NCBI RefSeq assembly: GCF_041146795.1
Contig: NC_135177.1
Coordinates: forward strand, 38,217,560 to 38,281,559
DNA length: 64,000 nucleotides
Reading direction: 5' to 3'
Origin: Maylandia zebra
Lineage: Eukaryota > Chordata > Actinopteri > Cichliformes > Cichlidae
Below are positions 38,101 to 49,400 of the stretch, one piece after another. The notes beneath the pieces are model-generated. The model was not told where the DNA came from, searched no databases, and saw only the letters and a program-made list of their open reading frames with translations. Positions within the stretch are counted from its first letter, which is position 1. The number at the start of each line of letters is the position of its first letter. The position numbers were made by a program, and so were the translations under genes.

Positions 38101-41100
38101 CTGATCAAAGTTACCTCTGCTCACAGTTACTTCTGCTCTCAGTTACTTCTGCTCTCAGTTACCTCTGCTCTCAGTTACTTCTGCTCTCAGTTACCTCTGC
38201 TCTCAGTTACCTCTGCTCTCAGTTACCTCTGCTCACAGTTACTTCTGCTGACAGTTACTTCTGCTCACAGTTACTTCTGCTCACAGTTACTTCTGCTTAC
38301 AGTTACCTCTGCTCACAGTTACTTCTCCTCTCACTTACTCCTGCTCACAGTTACCTCTGCTCTCAGTTACCTCTGATCAAAGTTACCTCTGCTCACAGTT
38401 ATTGCTGCTCTCAGTTACCTCTGCTCACAGTTACCTCTGCTCACAGTTACTTCTGCTGACAGTTACTTCTGCTCACAGTTACTTCTGCTCACAGTTACTT
38501 CTGCTCACAGTTACCTCTGCTCACAGTTACCTCTGATCAAAGTTACCTCTGCTCACAGTTACTTCTGCTCACAGTTACTTCTGCTCACAGTTACCTCTGC
38601 TCTCAGTTACCTCTGCTCACAGTTACCTCTGCTCTCAGTTACCTCTGATCAAAGTTACCTCTGCTCTCAGTTACCTCTGCTCTCAGTTACCTCTGCTCAC
38701 AGTTACCTCTGCTCTCAGTTACCTCTGATCAAAGTTACCTCTGCTCACAGTTACCTCTGCTCACAGTTACCTCTGCTGACAGTTACTTCTGCTCACAGTT
38801 ACTTCTGCTCACAGTTACCTCTGATCAAAGTTACCTCTGCTCTCAGTTACCTCTGATCAAAGTTACCTCTGCTCACAGTTACTTCTGCTCACAGTTACTT
38901 CTGCTCACAGTTACCTCTGCTCTCAGTTACCTCTGATCAAAGTTACCTCTGCTCACAGTTACCTCTGCTCACAGTTACTTCTGCTCACAGTTACCTCTGC
39001 TCACAGTTACTTCTTCTCACAGTTACTTCTGCTCACAGTTACCTCTGCTCTCAGTTACCTCTGATCAAAGTTACCTCTGCTCACAGTTACCTCTGCTCTC
39101 AGTTACCTCTGCTCTCAGTTACCTCTGCTCTCAGTTACTTCTGCTCACAGTTACCTCTGCTCTCAGTTACCTCTGCTCTCAGTTACCTCTGCTCACAGTT
39201 ACCTCTGCTCACAGTTACCTCTGATCAAAGTTACCTCTGCTCTCAGTTACCTCTGATCAAAGTTACCTCTGCTCTCAGTTACCTCTGATCAAAGTTACCT
39301 CTGCTCACAGTTACCTCTGCTCACAGTTACCTCTGATCAAAGTTACCTCTGATCAAAGTTACCTCTGCTCACAGTTACCTCTGCTCACAGTTACCTCTGA
39401 TCAAAGTTACCTCTGATCAAAGTTACCTCTGCTCTCAGTTACCTTTGCTCTCAGTTACCTCTGCTCACAGTTACCTCTGCTCACAGTTACCTCTGCTGAC
39501 AGTTACCTCTGCCCACAGTTACTTCTGCTCACAGTTACCTCTGATCAAAGTTACCTCTGCTCACAGTTACCTCTGCTGACAGTTACCTCTGCCCACAGTT
39601 ACTTCTGCTCACAGTTACCTCTGATCAAAGTTACCTCTGATCAAAGTTACCTCTGCTCACAGTTACCTCTGCTCACAGTTACTTCTGCTCACAGTTACCT
39701 CTGCTCTCAGTTACTTCTGCTCACAGTTACCTCTGCTCTCAGTTACCTCTGATCAAAGTTACCTCTGATCAAAGTTACCTCTGCTCACAGTTACTTCTGC
39801 TCTCAGTTACTTCTGCTCTCAGTTACCTCTGCTCTCAGTTACTTCTGCTCTCAGTTACCTCTGCTCTCAGTTACCTCTGCTCTCAGTTACCTCTGCTCAC
39901 AGTTACTTCTGCTGACAGTTACTTCTGCTCACAGTTACTTCTGCTCACAGTTACTTCTGCTTACAGTTACCTCTGCTCACAGTTACTTCTGCTCACAGTT
40001 ACTTCTGCTCACAGTTACCTCTGCTCTCAGTTACCTCTGATCAAAGTTACCTCTGCTCACAGTTATTGCTGCTCTCAGTTACCTCTGCTCACAGTTACCT
40101 CTGCTCACAGTTACTTCTGCTGACAGTTACTTCTGCTCACAGTTACTTCTGCTCACAGTTACTTCTGCTCACAGTTACCTCTGCTCACAGTTACCTCTGA
40201 TCAAAGTTACCTCTGCTCACAGTTACTTCTGCTCACAGTTACTTCTGCTCACAGTTACCTCTGCTCTCAGTTACCTCTGCTCACAGTTACCTCTGCTCTC
40301 AGTTACCTCTGATCAAAGTTACCTCTGCTCTCAGTTACCTCTGCTCTCAGTTACCTCTGCTCACAGTTACCTCTGCTCTCAGTTACCTCTGATCAAAGTT
40401 ACCTCTGCTCACAGTTACCTCTGCTCACAGTTACCTCTGCTGACAGTTACTTCTGCTCACAGTTACTTCTGCTCACAGTTACCTCTGATCAAAGTTACCT
40501 CTGCTCTCAGTTACCTCTGATCAAAGTTACCTCTGCTCACAGTTACTTCTGCTCACAGTTACTTCTGCTCACAGTTACCTCTGCTCTCAGTTACCTCTGA
40601 TCAAAGTTACCTCTGCTCACAGTTACCTCTGCTCACAGTTACTTCTGCTCACAGTTACCTCTGCTCACAGTTACTTCTTCTCACAGTTACTTCTGCTCAC
40701 AGTTACCTCTGCTCTCAGTTACCTCTGATCAAAGTTACCTCTGCTCACAGTTACCTCTGCTCTCAGTTACCTCCGCTCTCAGTTACCTCTGCTCTCAGTT
40801 ACTTCTGCTCACAGTTACCTCTGCTCTCAGTTACCTCTGCTCTCAGTTACCTCTGCTCACAGTTACCTCTGCTCACAGTTACCTCTGATCAAAGTTACCT
40901 CTGCTCTCAGTTACCTCTGATCAAAGTTACCTCTGCTCTCAGTTACCTCTGATCAAAGTTACCTCTGCTCACAGTTACCTCTGCTCACAGTTACCTCTGA
41001 TCAAAGTTACCTCTGATCAAAGTTACCTCTGCTCACAGTTACCTCTGCTCACAGTTACCTCTGATCAAAGTTACCTCTGATCAAAGTTACCTCTGCTCTC

Positions 41101-43522
41101 AGTTACCTTTGCTCTCAGTTACCTCTGCTCACAGTTACCTCTGCTCACAGTTACCTCTGCTGACAGTTACCTCTGCCCACAGTTACTTCTGCTCACAGTT
41201 ACCTCTGATCAAAGTTACCTCTGCTCACAGTTACCTCTGCTGACAGTTACCTCTGCCCACAGTTACTTCTGCTCACAGTTACCTCTGATCAAAGTTACCT
41301 CTGATCAAAGTTACCTCTGATCAAAGTTACCTCTGCTCACAGTTACCTCTGCTCTCAGTTACCTCTGCTCTCAGTTACCTCTGCTCTCAGTTACTTCTGC
41401 TCACAGTTACCTCTGCTCTCAGTTACCTCTGCTCTCAGTTACCTCTGCTCACAGTTACCTCTGCTCACAGTTACCTCTGATCAAAGTTACCTCTGCTCTC
41501 AGTTACCTCTGATCAAAGTTACCTCTGCTCTCAGTTACCTCTGATCAAAGTTACCTCTGCTCACAGTTACCTCTGCTCACAGTTACCTCTGCTCACAGTT
41601 ACTTCTGCTCACAGTTACCTCTGCTCACAGTTACTTCTTCTCACAGTTACTTCTGCTCACAGTTACCTCTGCTCTCAGTTACCTCTGATCAAAGTTACCT
41701 CTGCTCACAGTTACCTCTGCTCTCAGTTACCTCTGCTCTCAGTTACCTCTGCTCTCAGTTACTTCTGCTCACAGTTACCTCTGCTCTCAGTTACCTCTGC
41801 TCTCAGTTACCTCTGCTCACAGTTACCTCTGCTCACAGTTACCTCTGATCAAAGTTACCTCTGCTCTCAGTTACCTCTGATCAAAGTTACCTCTGCTCTC
41901 AGTTACCTCTGATCAAAGTTACCTCTGCTCACAGTTACCTCTGCTCACAGTTACCTCTGATCAAAGTTACCTCTGATCAAAGTTACCTCTGCTCACAGTT
42001 ACCTCTGCTCACAGTTACCTCTGATCAAAGTTACCTCTGATCAAAGTTACCTCTGCTCTCAGTTACCTTTGCTCTCAGTTACCTCTGCTCACAGTTACCT
42101 CTGCTCACAGTTACCTCTGCTGACAGTTACCTCTGCCCACAGTTACTTCTGCTCACAGTTACCTCTGATCAAAGTTACCTCTGCTCACAGTTACCTCTGC
42201 TGACAGTTACCTCTGCCCACAGTTACTTCTGCTCACAGTTACCTCTGATCAAAGTTACCTCTGATCAAAGTTACCTCTGCTCACAGTTACTTCTGCTCAC
42301 AGTTACCTCTGCTCACAGTTACTTCTGCTCACAGTTACCTCTGCTCTCAGTTACCTCTGCTCTCAGTTACCTCTGATCTCAGTTACCTCTGCTCACAGTT
42401 ACCTCTGCTCACAGTTACTTCTGCTGACAGTTACCTCTGCTCTCAGTTACCTCTGCTCTCAGTTACCTCTGCTCACAGTTACCTCTGCTCTCAGTTACCT
42501 CTGCTCACAGTTACCTCTGCTCTCAGTTACCTGTGCTCTCAGTTACCTCTGCTGACAGTTACCTCTGCTCTCAGTTACCTCTGCTCTCAGTTACCTCTGA
42601 TCTCAGTTACCTCTGCTCTCAGTTACCTCTGATCTCAGTTACCTCTGCTCACAGTTACCTCTGCTCACAGTTACCTCTGCTCACAGTTACTTCTGCTGAC
42701 AGTTACCTCTGCTCTCAGTTACCTCTGCTCACAGTTACCTCTGCTCTCAGTTACCTCTGCTCTCAGTTACCTCTGCTCACAGTTACCTCTGCTCTCAGTT
42801 ACCTGTGCTCTCAGTTACCTCTGCTCACAGTTACTTCTGCTGACAGTTACCTCTGCTCTCAGTTACCTCTGCTCTCAGTTACCTCTGCTCACAGTTACCT
42901 CTGCTCACAGTTACTTCTGCTCACAGTTACCTCTGCTGACAGTTACCTCTGCCCACAGTTACTTCTGCTCACAGTTACCTCTGCTCACAGTTACCTGTGG
43001 TGATGCAAGCAGAATGCTGAGGGTCCAAGCCAGTAGCAACATGCGTCGGTTCCTGCTGTGCGCACTCAGAGCATCCAGTGGGTGCAGAATCGCATGCTGG
43101 CGATCTAGGCTGATGACAACAAGGATGAAGGCAGAGGCGTGCATGGCGAACAGCTTCAGGAAGCAGAGCAGCTTGCAGAGCGCATCACCACCATACCACT
43201 GCACTGTCATGTTCCACACTGCATCCAGAGGCATCACCACAAATGTCATCATCAGGTCGGCTGATGCCAGGCTCAGCATTAATGGGCGCAGGTGAGATGC
43301 CAAACGCTGCCCTCGCCACACACTGACCAATAGGGCAAGATTACTGCAGGCAGCAAACAAGAAGAGGACAAAGGTGGCTCCAACTCGGAACTGAGCAGCC
43401 CGGGTGAAGCTGGGAGCCTCCCAGTCTGGTAGAGGAGGGTACTGGGAGGTGTTGTGAAGGGTAGTGGCTGTAGAACTGGTGGGGGGTAAAGACAACCTCA
43501 GGATGGACCAGTTACCTGCCAT
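35186..43522 (-). CDS. gnrhr: Gonadotropin-releasing hormone receptor (non-mammalian type, with C-terminal tail)
   Basis: Three coding exons on the minus strand: 43522-42995, 35931-35730 and 35622-35186, giving about 388 residues. An acceptor three bases on removes one residue. Exon 1 encodes an N-terminus with N-glycosylation sites (NWS, NTS) and TM1-TM4, including SADLMMTFVVMPLDAVWNMT, a Cys in DALCKLLC and the DRQ box at residues 140-142 (DRQHAILHPLD). Exon 2 encodes DSVDFTQCASHGSF and WQETVYNMFHFTTLY, the hallmark second extracellular loop and TM5 of GnRH receptors. Exon 3 encodes TM6 (VVCWTPYYLLGIWYWF), TM7 with DPIIY at 318-322, and a cytoplasmic tail, which mammalian type I receptors lack. 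It couples GnRH binding to Gq signalling in pituitary or brain. The position in a polr3gl/ttc24/iqgap3 block suggests the orthologue of human GNRHR2 (1q21). Intron 1 is mostly a 6.4-kb minisatellite. Confidence 0.93.
36551..42995. repeat. 16-bp minisatellite, about 400 copies, in gnrhr intron 1
   Basis: The plus-strand unit is AGTTACCTCTGCTCAC, with recurring variants: CTCTC, ATCAA, CTGAC and CCCAC at the end, and TACTT for TACCT. Read on the gene's strand the unit is GTAACTGTGAGCAGAG. The array ends exactly at the exon 1 donor (42994/42995). Rare variants mark higher-order copies: 'acctttgctc' at 39441, 41105 and 42065; 'attgctgctc' at 37505, 38401 and 40065; 'ttcttctcac' at 39011, 40675 and 41635. 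Spacings of 1664 bp (104 units) and 960 bp (60 units) recur. Confidence 0.97.
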
Positions 43523-44704
43523 CCTGTACAGAAGAAGAAAAATGAAAATGAAGTTTTAGAATCACAATCACATTCTTAAAAATTACTAACTGCTTTCAGT
43601 TAGTAAGTTTTAGGAGGTAGGGTTAACTTAGCACAAACACTAGCAGCAGGTACAAACTGTTAGCTTACCTTAGCACAAGCTATAAAAGCAATCTGAAACT
43701 GTTAGCTTAGCAAAAACCTTCTTATAACCATTTTCTTTTAGTCATTAAGCAGCGTATTCATTGGACGCTGAGCATTCATAGCAGGTACATTTGTGTACCT
43801 GTGCCCTCAGGGTTGTCTGACAGTTAAAATGTTTTCCTGGGGTCACACTAGTATGTTCTCCTTCATGTTATCGTTTGGGATGTTCTTCTTCTTCTGTATC
43901 TTATAACCAGTGGACCTTCTCTGCATTGTGATGCGAGGCTTCTGGGGGTCACTGAACCTCAGTTTGCAGAGACACAGAGACTTGGTGTACAGGTGTTTTA
44001 TTTAGGTTTAATCTGTTCCTAAGTCACAGAAGATGATTCACTTGCTGACCTTTGATTGGATATTGCAGATCACCTGTCTGTTTCTCTCTTTGTCTACCAA
44101 CCTGTAGTCCAACAGCTCTTATTGTGTAATAGACTTCCTATCTGTCACAGATAAGAATCTCCCTAAAGGCTGAGGAGAAGGGGATGGGGTTACCATGGTA
44201 ACTGGGGAGTCAGTTGACTCAGGTTCACCTGTTAAAGATAAAAATAGCTCCAGCAGGAAGCCCAAGGCCTTTAAGTGTTGGTGCATTAAAAAGAACCAAT
44301 CAGCGATCAATAATGCAGATGATAAATCCCAGACAATAGGGAATGTTTTCAACTGATTGGTGGAATGAACCTTCAGGCTTCTGATGGAGAAGCAGCTGAA
44401 ATCTGTCTGGGCTGCTGTCAGCAGATGATGCTCACAGGTAGATGGAGGCGAATGTGCTCTCTGAGTGGATGCAGTCTAATGGTAAATATGACCATATGAA
44501 AACTGTCTCTAAGAGAAACACATCTGGTCCTTCACATGTGTTTCAGCACCACGAGTGTCCCATTTCCCCTCGTTGTTCACGGTGTGACGTCTGCTGCCCG
44601 TCACTACTGTCACCGTCACACACACACATCAGATGTTGCTATCCTAGTGGGGATATTCCATTGACACAATGCTTTCCCTAGCTGCTTATCCTAACCGTAA
44701 ACCT
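43523..44704. other. 5' flank of gnrhr
   Basis: Upstream of the receptor start codon. No further coding exon and no clear core promoter were recognised; AT-rich stretches and short frames only. Confidence 0.35.
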
Positions 44705-44815
44705 AACCATAAAAATGGTAAATGGCCTGTATGGTGCTTTACACATTCAGTCATCCACCCATTCACACACTGGTGACGGCAAGCTACACAGCCACCCTGG
44801 GGCGCACAACCATAA
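44705..44815. repeat. Partial copy of the GTAAATGGCCTGTAT repeat
   Basis: A short internally deleted relative of the repeat at 2641-2934, sharing 'ggtaaatggcctgtat', 'cattcagtcatccaccc' and 'cagccaccctggggcgcac'. Confidence 0.7.
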
Positions 44816-45175
44816 CCCAATTGTAACCCTGACACTAAAACCACATTTTGAGTGTGAAAAATGCCTTTAACTTGTGGGGACCTGGATTTTGGTCCCCCTG
44901 AGATAGGAAAACACACACACACACACAGGTCAGGTTACAGCTCAGAGGTCTGCAGCTAATTTTGGCTCCAGGATCAGTGTGTGTGTGTGTTTGTGGGTGT
45001 TCATTATATTACCTTGGCAACCTTCACCTCTGTCACTGCAGAGGTTCAGACTCCGCCTCCTACGTCTGACTGGCTGAGCTCCTTGGCCAGCGTGTTTGTG
45101 TCTGATGCTAGAGAGGCAGAGCCTTCACCAATCAGAGGGCTGGGTGGGAAATATCAGTGTGTTGAACAATGAACG

Positions 45176-45176
<1 letters not shown>

Positions 45177-45214
<38 letters not shown>
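45177..45214. repeat. (GT)n microsatellite
   Basis: About 18 GT units, then a GCGCGCACGTGT stretch, between gnrhr and ttc24. Confidence 0.9.
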
Positions 45215-45219
<5 letters not shown>

Positions 45220-46433
45220 CGTGTATGTGTGAGTGAATACAACCTGTTAACTAAACCAAGTCTCCATAAACATGTGATTCAGAGCACCTGACCTTCAGCA
45301 CTGACCAGTCGCCTGAAGGTCCTTAGTATTGTAAAGAGTACAGTGAGGTGAGATGACGCCTATGCACACACACTATGGTGACAGTCCTGTACAGCTCGAG
45401 CTGCTCACTCAGTCCAGACGATGGAGGTGAACAATCACCAACAACCTGCACCGCCGTGTGCCACGCCAGGGGCGACAATGGTGAACTAGAGCACAAACTT
45501 CCTGTTAAAGTTCTTCTTCTACGCCATCAAACCCAGCCCCTCTTACTTCACCTCCGTTTTGAATATGCAAATTAGTCCCAGCTTCTAACTCTCGCCACAC
45601 ATCCACCTTTTACCTGCAGCTCAAGCTGACCTGCTCAAAGAAAAAGAAGGGTGTCTCCTCTCTGCAGTGTTAGAAATAAAACAGGAAATAACAAGATGAC
45701 ATCATCAAACAGCTGTTCTGGGCTCATTGCTGTCAGATGATCCTTCAACAGGTTAGCCCCACCCCTCAGGATGATGTGATCAGGTTGAGTTTGATCAGAG
45801 AGCTAAGCAACAGACCAAGCTCAGTTCACAATCACATCAAAGCACCTTCACTGAGGCTTTTATTGTGAAAGGGTTTGTTTCTACCTGCTCAGCAGCTATG
45901 GATCGTTTCTCCGCCTCAGGTCGGACTCCTCTGTTCTCCTCCTCTCCTCCTCATGTTCTTCCTGCACTCCAGCACAGCAGAACCCAGAAGAACCCAGAGA
46001 ACCGCCTCTGATCCTGATCCTCAGCTGCAGCAATGAAGAGAACCACTGAGACTCAGACAGGCTGCAGTGAGGAGGAGGAGGGGGAGGAGCTACAGCACTG
46101 TGTGTGTGTGTGTGCTTCCTGCTGAGTCAAAAATCACTGTTTCAATAGTTTCATCACTAATAATTTAATTACAATTAAATAATAAATGTTTTACACAGAA
46201 AAACAGTCCAAAGAATTCTGTCTGGAGACAGACGGCTGGTTGTGTGTTTTTATTTCTTTTTAGGTTTTCTGTTGTCAGAGTCTCGGGTCAGAGTGAGCAG
46301 CACAATGTGATGGCTCAGCTCTGATTCTCGGTCTGAGCCACGGCAACGCTGCAGCATTAGCTGACTGAAGCTCTAAGGACTTCAGTGACGCTGACAGGTC
46401 CTCTCCGATTACCGACTGTCCAATCAGGAGAGC

Positions 46434-49400
46434 TTACATCAGCAAACAAAACTGAGACCTCCAACTGGACACAAGGGAGGACTGCTCTCTGATGTCACCT
46501 GGGCTGCTGGGCGGGGCCTCACTGTCCTGAGCCAGTGAAGCATTGCTGGAAAAAAAAGGTTTATTTATTGACTTTTAAAAAATTGATTAATAAAGTTTGA
46601 TTAATGGATGTGTCACCTGTCAGTGCGAGGGTTCCCTCTGTCCAACCACAACTCACCTGGAAACACACAGGTACGTTATCAGTTCCACTTCCTGTCGCAT
46701 TTAAAGCAAAGCACACCTGTTTGACGAGGTGATCGCCCAATTAGGTTTCAGTTCAATTCAGCTTCATTCATATCAGTAGTCGCCCCAAACACCTACAATA
46801 ATACAGAGAAACCGCAACAGCCCCTGTGAGCAAGCACTTTGGTGACAGGGGGAAGGAAAAAACCCCTTATAACAGGAAGAAACCTTCAGCAGAGCCAGGC
46901 CGGTTCAGGATTTAATGAATCAATATTGCATTATTCAAATTAAAATAAATTTTTTAAAGCCAGCCCTGTTTGACCGACAGCACTGTGAGGAAGCCGGCGC
47001 CATCCTCAGCAGCTCACTCACACAGAACTCCCGCCTGCATCGGTCTGCCTGCTCTCTCTGATCCAATCAGCAGGAGGCTTTCAGACTCTGCTGCTGTTTG
47101 CTCACGGAGACGCCCGGAGGTCCCCGAACGGGAAGCGCAGCTCCAGATTTAGATCGCTGCAGGTGGAATAATAACCTCACGTAGACCTCACTGCAGCTGT
47201 GCACATGCTTTCACATATAAATATATTCATGGGTACAAAGTGAATAATTCATCAGGCTCCTTATTAGACAGACATCAGACAACATGTTTGTGCACACCTT
47301 TATAAATCTGACTCAAGGCAACAGGTGCACCCCAGCTCTTCATCAACCTCAATTTCAATTCAAATCACAGCGGTCACCTCAAGATGCTTTGTATTGTAAG
47401 GTGTAGCCTACAATAACACAGAGTAACACCCAGCAATCATATGATCCCCTATGAGCAGCACTTTGGCAACAGTGGGAAGGAAAAACTCCCTTTTAACAGG
47501 AAGAAACCTCCGGCTGAACCAGGCTCAGGGAAGGTGGGGGTGAGAGGAGGAAGACGACACAAAGACACGCCGTGGAAGAGAGCTAAATGATTCAGTGCAG
47601 AGTGGTCAATAAACACATAGTGAGTGAAGAAGAAACACCCAGTGCATCATGGGAATCCCCGGCAGCCTACGTCTATTGCAGCGTCACTAAGGGAGGATTC
47701 AGGGTCACCTGGTCCAGCCCTAACTATCTGCTTTAGCAAAAAGGAAAGTTTGAAGCCTAATCTTGAAAGTAGAGATAGTGTCTGTCTCCTGAATCCAAAC
47801 TGGAAGCTGGTTCCACAGAAGAGGGGCCTGAAAACTGAAGGCTCTGCCTCCCATTCTACTTTTAAATACTCTAGGAACAACAAGTCGGCCTGCAGAGCGA
47901 GAGCGAAGTGCTCTAATGGGGTGATAGTGTCCACATGTCCCACAGGTGTTCCTCAGGTGTGCTGTGATGTGTATGAGGTGGTGGAGACTCACTGTGCTGC
48001 CGCTTGTTTAACTGGTCTGAGCTGGAAACAGAAATACAAACATTGTGGTTTGTTCAGAGGAAACAGGAGCCCACCTGAGGTCCAGATTTGGGCTGTGTTG
48101 GTCTTACCTCTGTCCAGGTGCTATGCTCATGTATTCAGGTGTTTCAGAGGCCTCCTGCTGAGATCCTGTTCACACACACACCCAACGTGAATCACACAAA
48201 CTATGAAGTCCTACACAAGCCTGTTTCTAGCTGGAACAGGTGAGACTCACCTGGGGCATCAGTCTCTGGAGCATCTGGTTGCTGATTTGCTGCTGTGCCC
48301 GGGCTCTTTGTGATGTCACTCTTCCTGTGAGGACAAAGCTGATCAGTGACCTGTCTGACCTTTTGTGTAGCGTGTAACAATGGGACTTACCTGACATGAG
48401 GTCCAATAGGTAGGCTGTGTCGATGTGGCCAGAGGCTGTGTGGTGCCGGTGGGTGGGGCTTCTGAGTCATTTAAACAGGAGGACATATTATACTGCTGTC
48501 AGGACAATATTCACCTGTCTGATGGTTTGATATTGTTTGATATCACCTGTGCTCATTCACAGGTGTGGGCAGGTGGTACTATGTCATGTGACATTCTTAT
48601 ATTTATTGAATCCTAATAATAATGATAATAATAATAATAATAATAATCCTGCCTCTCTTATTGATTTCTTTGAACTAACGACAGAACTCTCATCCTCCAA
48701 ACCATCACCATGTCCATTCCTACAAAACTGCTCAAAGAAGTCCTGCCATTAATTAATGCTTCGATCTTAAATATGATCAACCTATCTCTAATAATCGGCT
48801 ATGTACCACAGGCCTTCAAGCTGGCTGTAGTTAAACCTTTACTCAAAAAGCATCTCTAGACCCAGCTGTCTTAGCTAATTATAGGCCAATCTCCAACCTT
48901 CCTTTATATCAAACATCCTTGAAAGAGTAGTTGTCAAACAGCTAACAGATCATCTGCAGAGGTTTATTTGAAGAGTTTCAGTCAGGTTTCAGAGCTCATC
49001 ACAGCACAGAAACAGCTTTAGTGAAGGTTACAAATGATCTTCTTATGGCCTCTGACAGTGGACTCATCTCTGTGCTTGTCCTGCTAGACCTCAGTGCAGC
49101 GTTCGATACCATCGACCATAATATCCTATTAGAGCGATTAGAACATGCTGTAGGTATTACAGGTACTGCACTGCAGTGGTTTGTATCATATCTATCTAAT
49201 AGACTCCAGTTTGTGCATGTAAATGGAGAGTCCTCTTCACACACTGAGGTTAATTATGGAGTTCCACAGGGTTCAGTGCTAGGACCAATTCTGTTTACAT
49301 TATACATGCTTCCCTTAGGCAGCATCATTAGAAGACATAGCATACATTTACACTGCTGTGCAGATGTAAGTAGCTTGGAAAGAAAAGCGTCTGGACTTCT

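Noticed and set aside
36551-42995. CRISPR-like array of short direct repeats
   Set aside because: Repeats are directly adjacent with no unique spacers, and the DNA is vertebrate.
36367-43003. Several 125-156 codon plus-strand frames (LCSQLPLLTVTSA repeats)
   Set aside because: They are the antisense reading of the 16-bp minisatellite within the gnrhr intron.
47624-48190. 188-codon plus-strand frame
   Set aside because: It is antisense to the LINE C-terminal remnant ([10 protein letters not shown] on the minus strand) and resembles no protein.
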